A stretch of 64,000 nt of DNA, taken from positions 74,507,163-74,571,162 of the forward strand of contig CM054177.1 in NCBI GenBank assembly GCA_028829895.1. The letters run 5' to 3'. Below the pieces are notes generated by a model that was not told the origin of the DNA, ran no database searches, and was given only the letters and a program-made list of their open reading frames with translations. The DNA comes from Sinotaia quadrata (Eukaryota; Mollusca; Gastropoda; Architaenioglossa; Viviparidae). Shown in pieces: positions 24,519 to 37,590 of the stretch. Made by a program: the position numbers and the translations under genes. Each line of letters starts with the position of its first letter. Within the stretch, counting starts at the first letter, position 1.

Positions 24519-25103
24519 TAATTGTGACTCCATGAATAAATTAAGTAAATCTTTAACAGGGCACACTGTTTTTTTTCCATGGAAAAGTAATTTACTTTTT
24601 TTATGTATATATATCTTTTTTAAGGAAAATAAGCAATTCTTTAATGGCAAACAGAGTTCTATCTATGGATAAGAGGTAAATCTTTTATAAGGTTCAGAAC
24701 TCTTTCCGTGGATAATGAGTAATACATTTATGGGTTATACAGTTCTTTTCATCTGTATTAAGTAATTCATTTAAAGGTGTGCAATTCTCTTCGTGTATGA
24801 GTTAAGTAACTAATTTAATCTTTTAAGGGACATTTTGAATTTTATAGATTTTAAGCTATTCTACATATCACAGTTCGTTACATGGATATTGCACAATTCT
24901 TTCATCGGGCGTAATAGTTCTTTCAATGGACAAGTAAATTTTATAGATAATTAGTTCTTTCCATGGATATTAAGTCATATTGCGTACGAGATGTATTGCT
25001 TTATATGGATTAAAAGTTAAATAAATATATCTCGGTATGTAATTCTTTCTTATGTTTAATTGTTACACATGAGTACATAATATATCGTTCATACACATTA
25101 GAT

Positions 25104-25104
<1 letters not shown>
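24519..25104. repeat. Highly degenerate repeat region (TTCTTTCCATGGATA motif)
   Basis: CAGTTCTTT/TCCATGGATA/AAGTAATT words recur irregularly every 45-60 bp. This is probably the relic of a minisatellite. No gene. Confidence 0.5.
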
Positions 25105-25168
<64 letters not shown>

Positions 25169-25170
25169 CC
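25105..25170. repeat. CT microsatellite
   Basis: About 30 uninterrupted CT units. The overlapping minus-strand frame is RE-repeat translation. Confidence 0.97.
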
Positions 25171-25289
25171 TTAGTCTTGCCGACCATTGGGGCACCACTG
25201 ATGACCTGACAACCAACTTCCTCCTTTCCATTCTGTTCCCTGATAATCTTACTGTAACATTAGATACTTGACTGCCTTAAACGCCTTTC

Positions 25290-25560
25290 TTAGATATGTA
25301 ATAGCTTTTTCATGGCTCTGCAGTTGTCATTATTGGATATGTAATAGCTTTTCATGGCTACGCACTTGTCATTATTGGATATGTAATAGATTTTTCATGG
25401 CTATGCAGTTGTCATTATTGGATATGTAATAGCTTTTCATGGCTACGCACTTGTCATTATTGGATATGTAATAGATTTTTCATAGCACGCTGTTGTCATT
25501 ATTGGACATGTAATAGCTTTTTCATGTCTACGAATTTGTCATTCTTGGGTTTGTAATAAA
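25290..25560. repeat. 42/43-bp minisatellite with alternating unit types
   Basis: GATATGTAATAG starts at 25293, 25336, 25378, 25421, 25463 and 25505 (43, 42, 43, 42, 42 bp). Two unit types alternate: one with GCAGTTG and an extra T, one with GCACTTG. That gives an 85-bp dimer. Diverged TGTAAT-bearing units continue to about 25760. Confidence 0.9.
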
Positions 25561-25760
25561 ATTCCTTGACGCGTAATATTTTCCTATTGATATGTCATTG
25601 TCCTTTTATGCCTTTATGGTATGTAATACCTTTCCACATGTATGTAAATGCGTTTCTATCGATATGCAATAGCTTTACCTAAATAAGTAAATATCTTTAT
25701 ATAAATATGTAATTGATATATGTGGATATGCAGTTGGTGTCAATGAATATGTTAATTGCC

Positions 25761-27880
25761 TTCAAATGGATATCAATTTCTTTCCATGGCCGTGCAAGGC
25801 TGCTTCTTAGTGAGTGACTTACTGCTTACACTAATGGAGGGTGTTTTTTCTCTTAATAATGATAATGGATATCCCTTTCAATTAATGAGACAACCAGGAA
25901 TACATTATTGTTTTTAGTCTGATACAGTTTAAGTACAGAAAATAATTCTGAATCAGTTTTGATTCGTTTCGCCTATATGGACTTGAGACATGCATTTGAG
26001 ATCTATATTTGAGATTTAAATATGAGACTTAGGTTTGATACCTAACATTCAGACTTAGATTGAAGATCTAGGCACGACGCGTATTTTTGAGACTGTAGAT
26101 TTGAGACTTGGGTTTGAAATTTGAGGCTTTGATGGGAGCTGAATTAAAGATAATATTATTTTTTATATACAAGAAAGGGGGGGGGATTTGCAAGGTATGT
26201 CTCGAAAGGTGTCTCGTTTTGATTGCCAAAGCGAGACTGGAGACCCAAGCTCAGTTTAGAAAGCAGTCGGCAATCACTGCCGCGTCTGTCACTGCCGAAA
26301 ATTAATCCCACCCTACCAACCCCCGCCCTCTGTATTCTCGTCCTCCGCCTGTACCATAATTGCCAACGTGGTGGCGCGCACTATAGCTTTGTGACGTATG
26401 AATATTTCGGACCCTAATGAATTTCCCTCCCACAATCCGTTGCGTCTTCAAAATTTGCAGGCGAATATCCATTCCCTCTTCGCCTTCTTTGATTGCAGCC
26501 AAAGTTACAGCTTGACACGGCAGTAAGTCACAGGCTTCGGGGACCTTATTTATTGTATGGCCGAACTCCACCCCTTTGGTCAGTGCTGTGAAACAAGAGA
26601 GATTTCACGAGTTTTAGATGCCATGCACATTACGTCACAAGCACGTTTAATTCTGTCGCTTTGCCATTGTTACATTTTGCTTTCAAAATACCAAAAGAAT
26701 AAAAGAAAAATGCAAGAGAGAGAGAGAAACACAACACACACACACACACACACACACAAAATAAAACATTGAAGAACGGTTGGCTTCATTTGTTGCCGAG
26801 TGTTTCCTTTTAATGTGAACATGACATCAATAGATTTATTTAAATTGTAACCTATTGTTATTGATCTTCATTTAGCACGTTCTTTATTTTCTCTTAATTG
26901 TGAGGTTTCGGATTCAGCTAGGCGCCTCTCCGTCCCACTCCTCACCATCACCCCTTTAAAAAAAATAGACACAAAAGGAATCCTAATCACATAATTCGTA
27001 TTAATTGACACAATCCGCAACTAATAATTTCTGTGCATTAATACTGGAAAGTCCGAGGAGATCATTCTGACATGCATTTTTCTCTGCGCACGCGCAAGGA
27101 AGTTAAAAACTTGAATCAGCTGCTCTGATTTTTAACAACCCCCCCTCCCCCACAATTCTATGTATTGTTCTTCGATCGTCAAATGATGATTTCAGCGGCA
27201 ACCGATTCCATTCTTTTAATTATTAAACATTTACGGCCATAGAGTGGTGGACAATTATGTCACGGACGGTGAAACAGCAGGGAGGAAAAACTGCGTTGCC
27301 GTTGGTCCATTAAAAAAATAAAATTAAATAATTATATTTAAAAGAATGTGGTGTCATATGTATATTCATACACGCTTACACACGCGCGCTCGCAGACACA
27401 CATATGTGTGTATATGCTGCGAGTGCTTGTATGTGTGTGAATAATATTTTTATTAGTTAATTACTGAAAATGCTCACCAAAAAAAAAAATGAAAACAGCA
27501 ATGTATTCAAATTAAAATTATAGAAAATATTTCAATATGTATACAAGTCCGATATAACTTTCTTTAATCAAATTATTTATATTTTAAATGTACATATAAT
27601 AATATTCGTCTGGGGTGTCAAAAGTATCGTCTTTGTCCCAAACTATAAGATACAATTATACCTGAAAAACGAAAACATTCATCTTCTAATAACTGTAAGA
27701 TTTTTAAAAGTTATATTTTACTATTTCTTACCTTAGAGCATTGATTTCTTAAAAATGGGGGACGTAAAAGAAATATAATGAAAACATAATTTTTCTTGTA
27801 TTCATAAATGTTTTAGGCTTGGCTTAACAAAATTCTTAAAATTTAAATGTCGATTCGGTTCCTTTCTTTATGGGATGGGG
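25761..27880. other. Intergenic DNA, no gene recognised
   Basis: Holds GAGACTTA/TTTGAGA degenerate repeats at 25980-26130 and a CA run at 26734-26757. A moderately GC-rich patch at 26200-26580 has frames open on both strands but no recognisable protein. Confidence 0.45.
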
Positions 27881-27884
27881 GTAA

Positions 27885-28160
27885 ATGAGGGGAGGGGGCT
27901 GATGCCCCTGCGGGACGTAGCCTATCGCTGTGCTCGAAGCGTGCGCACCGCACGTGCAACTCGCTGTCTACGTCACACGCTTTTCTCAAGGTTGCACGAA
28001 TAGTGTGCAAACCAGCGCGCTCAGCAGTAAAAAGCAAAAGTGGAAAATCTTTTGTAGTTCGGAAATCGCCAACGAGCTCAATTAAGACAAGGGTCGGGCG
28101 ATTGTTGTGTCTGTTCTTTGACAAGCTCACAAGAGACCACCTTTGCGCCATCACCGAACA
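27885..28160. promoter_or_regulatory. CpG-dense patch
   Basis: 27900-28025 carries roughly 15 CpG dinucleotides in about 130 bp, in otherwise CpG-poor surroundings. Frames on both strands (27843-28205 minus, 28003-28242 plus) are open through it without any recognisable domain. It could be a promoter or first exon. Orientation is unknown. Confidence 0.3.
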
Positions 28161-28576
28161 GCGACGCCTCAGCAACAACTGGATGACAACTGCCTTTCTA
28201 GACACTCAACACTTTTTTACCTTTAAAGATTTCAGTCATTAATTCGCTTTACATTTTGTTATTCAAAGATTTTCGTTAGCGACTGAGGCCTTCAGCATCG
28301 CCGTCTTTTGATGAATAGACTACGATGGGCGACAGTCTTATTCACGCGCATCAGTTCTTGTCAAGATATCAACGCCTTCCTTTAACTTGAGCAGTTCTGT
28401 TTGGTTATAAAGGTAAACATTGCATAAAATAGGCAAGTGTTCTTTAATTGTGTCGTTATGTGTTCAGCACACGCGAGCCACATTAGAAAAGTAAAGAAAA
28501 TTTTGCTATGCTACTAATACATTTTGGCGCTGAAAATCTATAAAACTGTTTAAACATGCACATTATTGTGCTATTT

Positions 28577-28659
<83 letters not shown>

Positions 28660-28701
28660 AAAAGAAAGAAGAAAAAAAAGAAAGAAAGAAAGAAAAAGAA
28701 A

Positions 28702-28777
<76 letters not shown>

Positions 28778-28779
28778 AG
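28577..28779. repeat. AAAG microsatellite
   Basis: About 200 bp of AAAG with a few AAAAAG/AAGAAAAAAAA interruptions in the middle. All long frames here on both strands (KERKKERK or FFLSFFLS) are artefacts. Confidence 0.98.
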
Positions 28780-28856
28780 ATCCATAAACAATTATAAAAT
28801 AATAATACCCATACATAATACACAGATGTTTCAACTAAAAAATTGCTTAGAGCTTT

Positions 28857-28950
28857 TTTCTAAAATACCCAACAACAACAACAACACTATCATAATTAAA
28901 TTTTTATATTTTTCTAAAATACCCAACAACACTATCATAATTAAATTTTA
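28857..28950. repeat. Tandem duplication with variable ACA run
   Basis: TCTAAAATACCCAACAACA followed by CTATCATAATTAAATTTT occurs twice. The first copy has two extra ACA triplets. Confidence 0.85.
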
Positions 28951-29741
28951 CAGTTTACGTCTAACACTTTCCCTTACGTGGGGGGTGCCGACATAACCAG
29001 ACACATTGAATAACTGCTTCAAACTTATAACATAAACAAACAGAAAAAAAGAATCATAATCTCTTTTTGTCCTGCTATAAATCTTTAAATTTTTACTTTC
29101 CATTGCTTGAGAGACTAGTTTTACAAACAGACGTCAGTCTTTATTTAAAGTCTACATAAGGAAGCAATTCTCGAATTGCGAGAGTACAAGAGAAGACAAT
29201 TCTTTTATTGTTTTTTTTTTTCTTCACAAGTCAACCAGTCGTGGTTTTAAAGGACTTTCTAAAGCGGACTGTCGTCTTCATTCAGAAATTTTCAGTTTGG
29301 TGTTGTTGGCTCAATATTAGATTTAGGTTTTTATTTCGAACAAATCCGATGTTAAAAATAAAATTACAAATTACAAACCTAGTTTTATAAACAGTTATTT
29401 GAGTGACGATAATTAGGGTTAGATTTATGATTCATTAAAAAAAAATGAGAGAAGAAATAAATTTATTTTGGAGAATTAAAAGACAAGTACCTAGCTAGAT
29501 TTATTTGAGAAATGGTCTTGCAGTAAATTAAAATAACTGGGAAGATATTTTTGGTCGTATTGAAACTGGACAAACACAAAGCAAATAAAACATAGATCTT
29601 CTCTGAAATACTGTGAACCCTATGATCCTATTCACATCGAGAGGCAATTTTTTCTCAAATTTAAAGTGAGAGCAATATCTAACAAATAATTCTAAACTAA
29701 AACGACTATTATTATTATCCATTCTTTTTCACAACTTCTGT
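28951..29741. other. AT-rich intergenic DNA, no gene seen
   Basis: No feature that I can support up to the end of the LINE remnant. Confidence 0.5.
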
Positions 29742-32447
29742 TGACTGTCGGTTATGAACCAAGGTCTCGGAATCTTACCAAGATTCTGGGAGATCCAAGG
29801 CTCTACGGAGTATGTGAGCATTTCCGAGGAGGGCTACTTTTAGCAGTGGGGCAATTATGTATTGTTCAGGCATATTATTCTTTCAGCCTTCCAATTCAAG
29901 TGTTAAGTTCCCCAAAGATCCTATCATTACAGGTATTACTTCTGCCTATACATTCCACAGTCTCTGGATTTCTAAAATCCTGGTATTTATCTTTATGTTT
30001 CTATCACTTGGAATAGCTACGTCGGTGATTGTCTCTGTTCTGTTGGACTTATTGCTAACTGCAATGTATGTGCTTCGTTGAGGAATCACTCGATCTTGTC
30101 CTTACTTCAAAGTCCCAGAGTATTTTGACTTCTTGTGTTTCGATGACTGCTTCTGGTTGGTGTATCCTTGCTCTTTCTGGGGCTTCTACTCCGTAGTTCT
30201 CACATATATTTTTTATGTTGGATTTTTGCCACTTAGTTGTGTCTGTGTTTTTTGTGTATTCTGTTCCAGCCAGAAACTGACATCCAGATAGTATATGTTC
30301 TGCTGTTTCAACCATGTTTTTGCAGAGTTGACCTTTGGAATCATTTGAGATTTTCATTATTTTCATTTTGTGTGATTTCTTGTTTAGTGCTTGATATTGT
30401 ACTGCTGTTGTGAGTTATGTTTCTGCTTTCAAACCTGCTTTTCTTAACCATCTGTAATTTGATTGGTTTGTTGATAATTCATCAGCTTATCGTACATATC
30501 AACCATGGATAGGTTTTTGTCTCCATCGATTTGCTAATGTGGTTTTGCTGTTTTCTTCCATGTTCCTTTGTCTGTTTGTGTGTGTGTGTGGGGGGGGGAT
30601 ACTCATCTTTACTACTTCTATCAGCGACGCATCTTTGTTGTTATTCCACAAGTAGTCCCTCAGGCCTATAACTTCTCATTCAATGTGTGGCAAAGTAAAT
30701 TTGCTTATCCCTATTTTAAAATGTAACTGTTGTATAAATTGTTAAACTCTCAATGTGTGGCAGAGTAAATTTGCTTATCCCTATTTTAAAAAGTAATTGT
30801 TGTATAAATTGTTAAACTGTCAAAATGACTCGACCTCGTGCACTCCTTATGCCGGTATTTTTGTAAGTGTCAGAGTTGAATGTAAACAACCCGAGTTGAG
30901 AATATGCTAGAAATTGCTGATGTAATGTAAACTAGTTCAACTGGGTGAGTAGCTTTATTTATCCAATGGATATGAGATCTAAAGGTTTACCTGCTGTAGA
31001 GAAATCTATTGTCAGATCACTTAAATTTGAATTGGCAAAGAAGTCCGATCTTGATAGGCGGCCATTAGCTTGACGGTGAGTTATCTGACTGATTAAGAGA
31101 GAATGGACTTAGAAATATTTCTTGCATTTTTGCTAATGATAAATTATATTTGTGTTATATTTAAGATGCATTATGTGAGTAGACTATTATTTCTACAAAT
31201 GTTTGAAGTAAAATGTTCATATATAGTATGCTAACACTTGCCATTGTTTTGATGTGCTGTATTTATCATGTTGTGTGCATTTATCGGATAATAAATACTG
31301 TTGCAGGAAATTATAAGGTGAGGGTTGAATGCAAGAAAGAATGGAATTATAAAGTGATAGGCTGGAAACTTAGTGTTGCTCCCTGATTGTGTTTCTCAGG
31401 TGAAGCCCAGCCTTTTCGTTTTCTATATATATGATTTATTGTCACAGTTTAGCTAACTACAGGTATTGCATAAGCATTAAGGGTTTGTATTTTGCTAGCC
31501 CGTTTAGCTTTGACTTTAGAACTTGTCTAACTCGCTTTTTATACTCTCTTTTAGTTTGGACTTTATTTCACTCTGCACGTCTTCTTGATGTTGTGGTATC
31601 CCTGAGTATTTGTATCCCTTTTCCTTTGAAACATCTTCGATTTTTCCCAAGTCGAATAGTAGGCCTTTTGTTGGTTTGTTCTTCATTTTTTACTGTCAGT
31701 AAATATGGCTTAATTAATTGCCAATTGGTCATTTGTTCTTCTGCTGCCTGGTCGAATATCCTTTTGTTCATTGGTTAGAAGTTTGTTTGTTTCAAGGGGA
31801 GTCATGATTTTGTCAGATATAATTCCTGATAGTAATTTCCAGGTAGTTGATAGGCATGTGACTGGATGATTGTTGATTGGTGTTGTGCCTTTCTCTTGGT
31901 CTTTCTTAATCAGGCTTGATTTTCCCTTTACCATCCAGGCTGGAATGGTTTCTGGTTGGTTTAACATGTCTTTCAGTTGTTTAGCAAGTCTACCATATAA
32001 TGAGGTAAGATGTTTCAACCAGAATATTTATACTTTGTCTAGGCCTTAGGCTTTCTAGTTTGCCATCTTTCTTACCTTCTTCTTGATGTATTTCTCTGTG
32101 ATTGTGACGTCACATTATTGAGGTGTGTCTTTATGCTCTTCTTTTAAATCCTTGATCCATCTGGCTGGGGTATTATGCGTATTTGGATTGCTCCAAATGT
32201 TTTCCCAGAAGGTCTTGGCGTCCTGAATGTTTGGAATCTGTTGTTCCGTTCTGGAATTTCTTTTGAATTCTTGGTATAGTCTTCCAGGGTCAGTTCGGAA
32301 TGTTTTGTTCTCTTGGAAGTGCTGACCTCTTGCAGTGTATCTCTTCAGACGGTGGATAAGTCCCAATAGTCTTTGTTTTACATCTTCTATTGCAGTCGTA
32401 ATGCTTATGCCATTGAGATGGTAATTGTTGACTAATGCTGCTTTCAT
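29742..32447 (-). pseudogene. Decayed R2-like non-LTR retrotransposon (RT / zinc knuckle / RLE-type endonuclease)
   Basis: Read on the minus strand, fragments follow the order of an R2/NeSL-type LINE polyprotein. These are a pre-RT segment (32447-32115), the N-terminal RT region with the TTWKLLSGIISDKI block (32018-31710), a short post-RT piece (to about 31440), a linker with RWLRKAGLKAET (near 30460), a zinc-knuckle remnant with ETAEHILSGC (near 30310), ILWDFEVRT (near 30115), DVAIPSDRNI (near 30010), AEVIPVMIGSLG (near 29930) and LLKVALLGNAHILRR (near 29830). The RT catalytic palm with its YxDD is deleted. The proline-aspartate of the endonuclease motif appears replaced, the first knuckle cysteine is gone, and stops and frameshifts separate the pieces. 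A dispersed repeat (about 30690-31430) interrupts it. The family was judged from remembered block order. It is certainly dead. Confidence 0.85.
30690..31430 (+). repeat. Dispersed repeat, copy B, nested in the LINE remnant
   Basis: The LINE reading frame breaks off at both sides of this segment. Positions about 30755-31110 match 19450-19830 in the same orientation. Its left end has a 70-bp tandem duplication (CAATGTGTGGC at 30681 and 30751). No coding frame or terminal repeats seen. Boundaries are approximate. Confidence 0.65.
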
Positions 32448-33222
32448 TGTCCTTTATTATGTATATAAGTAGGCATTATTTTGTATTATTTCAAATGGAA
32501 GACCATTATGATTGATAGTATTCTGTTTGATGCACCGCCTGAAATTTTTCAATATACATCCAAACTTTTCACATAGCAAAAATACCCTCTTTTTACTGTT
32601 CCCTCTTTTTTTTTAAAAAAATTATGTTGGAAATTAAAAGGCTGCATATATTTTTCCTTTTGCCCTCTTTACTGTATCGATGATTGCAAATAGACAAAAA
32701 AGTATATTCAATTATATAATTCATAATGCAAAGAGAATAATCTCTACAAATAAATATATATTCTCGTGTACGGAAAGTATAATTTATATTGATTTCCAAA
32801 ACTTGGGTCTTGGTCGATGAAAGAAATTCACTGAAGAATATCTCCAAGTCCCGAAACGAGTGTTCCAAATCATACTCTGAGGTTTGGTGACAGATGAATG
32901 TCTTAAGTCATGGAAAAGGCGTTTAAATGGTAGCGATTAATGTCAAATCATCTTCAATAACTTTATGACACACCTTAAGCGGTCTGCTCATCGCATTTCA
33001 TTTCCCTTTTCTTTTCAGTCCGGACGGAAACAAATCTTTGCAAGGGTTCTTTTCTTTCGTCTTGTGTTGCTAAGATACGACTCAATTGCTGTATGTACAG
33101 TGATTTAAATTGTTTGTTTGTTAGTGTGTTAGAATATTTGTGTTTGCATGTGAAAATATGTAATTTTGCACGTATTTGTATGTGTGTATTTACATAAGTA
33201 AATAAATGAGTCTATTTTATAT
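32448..33222. other. AT-rich intergenic DNA, no gene seen
   Basis: Probably beyond the 5' truncation of the LINE. No further polyprotein blocks recognised. Confidence 0.5.
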
Positions 33223-33232
33223 ATGTGTGTGT

Positions 33233-33269
<37 letters not shown>

Positions 33270-33296
33270 GTGTGTGTGCTGTGTGTGTGTGTGTGC

Positions 33297-33329
<33 letters not shown>

Positions 33330-33330
33330 G
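33223..33330. repeat. TG microsatellite
   Basis: TG run with TTGTG, GCTG and GCG interruptions. Overlapping minus frames are HTHT artefacts. Confidence 0.96.
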
Positions 33331-33543
33331 TGAATGACAGCGGGCTTAGAAATACTTTTAAGAAATAATGGCACTGCTTGATTAATTGTCTGCTGTGTTT
33401 CTGTTGATTTATCCCGGACAAACAAATCAAATCCTTCTTAAATTTATTCATGAGAGATGAAGATTTATAGTCAGCGTAAATTAAAAATTATTTTATTCAA
33501 AGAAGAAAATGACAGTTTTGAAACGTTTGTGATTTATAAAAAG

Positions 33544-33683
33544 AAAATGCACAATTCAAACAGTCAAGAAATACTTGGAATAGAATTATAGCGTTGTGTT
33601 TTACATTTAATTAAAATGCACATTTCAAACAGTCAAGAAATACTTGTAATAGAATTATAGTCTTGTGTTTTACATTTAATTAA
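33544..33683. repeat. 69-bp tandem duplication
   Basis: AAAATGCACA...TTCAAACAGTCAAGAAATAC begins at 33544 and 33613. The copies differ by a few bases. Confidence 0.92.
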
Positions 33684-33734
33684 TTTTCGAAACAATAAAG
33701 TACCTCGTTTGTCACCATTGAATTGGCCAATATT

Positions 33735-34020
33735 CATTCTTTTTCTGTTCTCTCTTTTTCTCTCTTTATCTCTATATTTTTATATTATCTTTTATCATTC
33801 TCCCTTTTTTTCTTTTTCTCTGTTTTTTTCTTGTTCTTTCAGCATTGTCTCTATCTTATGTGTTCTTTCTTACTCTTTTTACTTTTTCTTCGCATTTTCC
33901 TTTCTTTTCTTTTTTCTTTCTTTCTTTCTTTCTTTCTTTCTTTTCCTTTTCTTTGCAAATATATCTCTTTCTCTCTCTCTACCTCTTCTTTCTCTTCGCA
34001 CTCTTTTTCTTTCTCTAATA
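33735..34020. repeat. Polypyrimidine CT-rich tract
   Basis: Nearly pure C/T on the plus strand, including a TTTC run at 33916-33944. The 151-codon Phe/Ser/Leu frame is a composition artefact. Confidence 0.85.
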
Positions 34021-34152
34021 GATAGACATACTCCCACGCATGTATATTTGTATTTATATGAAATGCATGTAAATATTCTTTCAAATAATACCAGCCTTTT
34101 CCAACATGACTTCTCCTTGATGCTTTCTTACAGCTCGCTGACTATTGCCTCC

Positions 34153-34386
<234 letters not shown>

Positions 34387-35316
34387 TTATATGTTATAAA
34401 ATGGTAGATATATTTATTACACAGAGAAATCATCATACACTTTCAATACACTCAATCAATTCTAAGCTGTTTGAAATAAATATTAAGTCTTAGATATAAT
34501 AACTTCACTAACTAACACAAAACAATGCTAGCGGCAGTTTAAACAAATCAGAGGCCTTGCATCCTACTGACTGGAAAAAAAATCATCATAATCTTTGATA
34601 CAAAACGAAAGCAAGCGGCAATTATTCATTTTCTGAACTATTGTTAGAAAATAAACTTTCTATTACTGTACCCTTTATATTTAAAATATATTTATTACAA
34701 ACAATTATCAAAAAGGAGCTTTTTCACACAGACAGGGATTATTCCATGAATTTATTCTGTCTGATACTCCTTCTCTTTCCCCCCCCTCCTCTCTCTCTGT
34801 CTGTCTCTCTCCTTGTCTCTCCCTCCGCGCCTTCGTTGGATGAGTGAAATCCATTAATGTCGCTGTTCAAACTGATGTCATGGGGAATCCATAAAAATAA
34901 TAAAATCGTGTTTCCTTTCTTGAGAAAACCAATATCATAGCTATTTACTGCAAGTTGAATTTGTGCAATTAATCCCATTTTACGGTCTCCGTGGGATGTC
35001 TTGTGTTGAAAATAAAACTTTGAAACAATGAAAGTATCTCGTCCTAAGTTCCAAACATACACAGGTTAAAGCGTGACTTATTTCTCCCTTCTCAGACGTT
35101 TACCAATCCTAAAAATCACACTTCGAGATGTTAGAATGTTTCATTGGTGTTTATTTAATTAACACTCTTGTCAAATAAATTATGATAATATATATTAACA
35201 TATTTTCGAATGCATGTGTGGTTCACGAAAGTTAAACACAAAGTCGAGCAAGAAAATATTCCACTAAAGTTTTTAATAATGCATGTAAGAATGAATGAAA
35301 AAAATAGACTATCGGC
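34387..35316. other. Intergenic DNA, no gene seen
   Basis: A short CT-rich stretch at 34770-34830. Nothing else supported. Confidence 0.5.
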
Positions 35317-35483
<167 letters not shown>

Positions 35484-35499
35484 ATGATGTGTATGCTTT

Positions 35500-35665
35500 G
35501 AAATAATGTCTTTAAAAGTATATATTAACTTAGTACTATGTAAGCACATTATCCTTTAAAGATATATATTAACTTAGTAGCCTACTATGTAAGCACACTA
35601 TCCTTAAAATAATGTCTTTAAAGATATATATTAACTTAGTACTATGTAAGCACACTATCCTTAAA
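35500..35665. repeat. Minisatellite of about 60 bp, 3 copies
   Basis: ATATATTAACTTAGTA...CTATGTAAGCACA followed by CTATCCTTAAA recurs three times with small indels, one being TAGCC. Confidence 0.88.
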
Positions 35666-35784
35666 AGACGAAACAAAAACGAATGTTCAGTACAAAAAAT
35701 TAATGCTAAAACCTATTAAGAGAAACAAATGAATGCCACTTTATTACAGTAAAATAGCAACTTCGATTCAACCCGTTGTCTTCA

Positions 35785-35875
35785 TATGTGTTAAAATGGC
35801 ACATGTATTCCTATGTGTTAAAATGACACATGTATTCCTATGTGTTAAAATGGCACATGTATTCCTATGTGTTAT
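35785..35875. repeat. 27-bp minisatellite, 3 full copies
   Basis: TATGTGTTAAAATGG starts at 35785, 35812 and 35839, with a partial at 35866. The 27-bp period keeps a 9-residue frame open (35733-36023), which is not taken as a gene. Confidence 0.93.
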
Positions 35876-36361
35876 GTGTTTTCAGATTCGTCTTTACATC
35901 TGTAGCATTCGCAAGCAGCACGTTGCTAGCAGTAACCAGTGGCAACCAGCAAAGGGCTTGGGTCATGTGAGCCCTGGCGAACAAAGTCGACTATGGTTAG
36001 GAACTGTTATTCTAGCTGTTTAGTCTAGGTGTCTATAAAGACAAATGTCTATTCTAGATGTCTTCTGTGGCCAGGTTGTCTGGTGGGGGGAGAGTTTTGA
36101 CAAGATTAACGATCATAATTGCAGGGGCCAGCAAAGACCAGAATAAGCATTGGATAATGGAAGAGAGAAAAAGAAAGGAGAGAAAGGAAAAGAGCCGAAG
36201 CCTTTGAAACGTTTCTTGCTAATAATATCAAAACTGAAAGTTGACCGGTGTTTAGACTCAAAGCGACTGCGTCAGTCTCGCATATGATACACGTCAGCAG
36301 TGTCCGTTTAAATGATTATAAATTTTTGACTTGGTCGGTAGTTTTAGTTCCTTTTCGCTTC

Positions 36362-36405
36362 GATAGATAGACAGACAGACGGACGGACGGACGGACGGAC
36401 GGACG

Positions 36406-36457
<52 letters not shown>
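36362..36457. repeat. Compound GACA-GACG-GATA microsatellite
   Basis: GATA, then GACA, GACG (about 36378-36406) and GATA blocks in order. Confidence 0.97.
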
Positions 36458-37590
36458 TGTATAGTAACTGAATAAATAATGTATATCTGAATATATGTAT
36501 ACGATAAGCACTCTGTTTGTTAATACAATCTATTTTCTACATAATTATAGAATCGGAAATTCGATATTTGAATAAATATTAATTGCAGGAAACTGCACTT
36601 GAGACATATCAGACCCTTAATTTAAAGGAGAAATTTGTTATGTCGAGAGGTCTTGTTTTCGTATTGTTTGTTTTTTTTCTAGCGGGAGGAGAGGACAGAG
36701 TGTGCAACTCTGAAATAAAACCTCTAATCGAAGGTATAGTGCCTGTGTCATATTTGTTACTCGCTTCCTCTACTGTAAGTCTTAAACTTGTGCTTCCATT
36801 TATCATCGTCAACAGTATCTGGTGTCTTTCCCTCTTGAGGATAGTCTCCAATTCCACAGAATTAATTGTCGAAGATTCTCCTTCACCTGTTTGATATTAC
36901 AAGTGAAGCTATTTGTCATCTATCAGACATACCGAGACATGCGATCTCGTATTGGCGTTGAGCAGGAAAACAGAATGGGTCATAGGATATCGCCTTGGTG
37001 CAAAGCCTGTGCGAGAATGCGTGCGTACGTGCACGCGCGCTTGCCTGTTTGTATGTGTGTGTGCGTGCGTGTGTATAACTTTATGTGAAATATTTTATTC
37101 AATCCTTTCATAAATATAATTTTACCTCTTATTAATCACTGTGAATCCTTCTTGTTTATTTAACAAATTTAAATTCACACAATACTTTTGTTCAAGAGCG
37201 TGCTTAAGTCCAGAGCGCAAGCAATGAAATAAATGCTTTTGTTAAATACATTGTATTAATTCTGCCCAAGTACGATGCATGTACAAACACATTTTATATA
37301 AAATAAATATCGAATATATTTAGCAATTGTATATGTGTGTTTGTAAATGGGAATTCGAGTATGTGAGTGTATGTATGTGTAAGAGAGAAAGGGAGCGAGA
37401 GTATATGTTTCTGAGTTAATCTTTAATCTAATATGCATGCACAGGTGAAGGCTGTTGGACATCACCCATTTGTGGAGTTCTCCCTTAGTGCATCTGTACT
37501 TAATAGTATCAACATATGTGGACGGTTACTTTGACATAATCTACGTAGACCACGTGTTGAGAATGCTGGCCCACGTTGGTGTGCGTACAT
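36458..37590. other. Intergenic DNA, weak coding hints only
   Basis: 36583-36894 (plus) and 36609-36857 (minus) are open on opposite strands over the same stretch. The plus frame begins like a signal peptide after an internal Met, and the minus frame is a plausible soluble fragment. I recognise neither. A TG/CG stretch lies at 37018-37075. Confidence 0.35.

Noticed and set aside
28556..28996. Lys/Glu/Arg-rich 146-codon frame
   Set aside because: Translation of an AAAG microsatellite.
36583..36894. Secreted-protein-like frame on plus and soluble frame on minus
   Set aside because: Frames overlap on opposite strands, neither shows a recognisable domain or clear codon bias, and no splice context decides between them.
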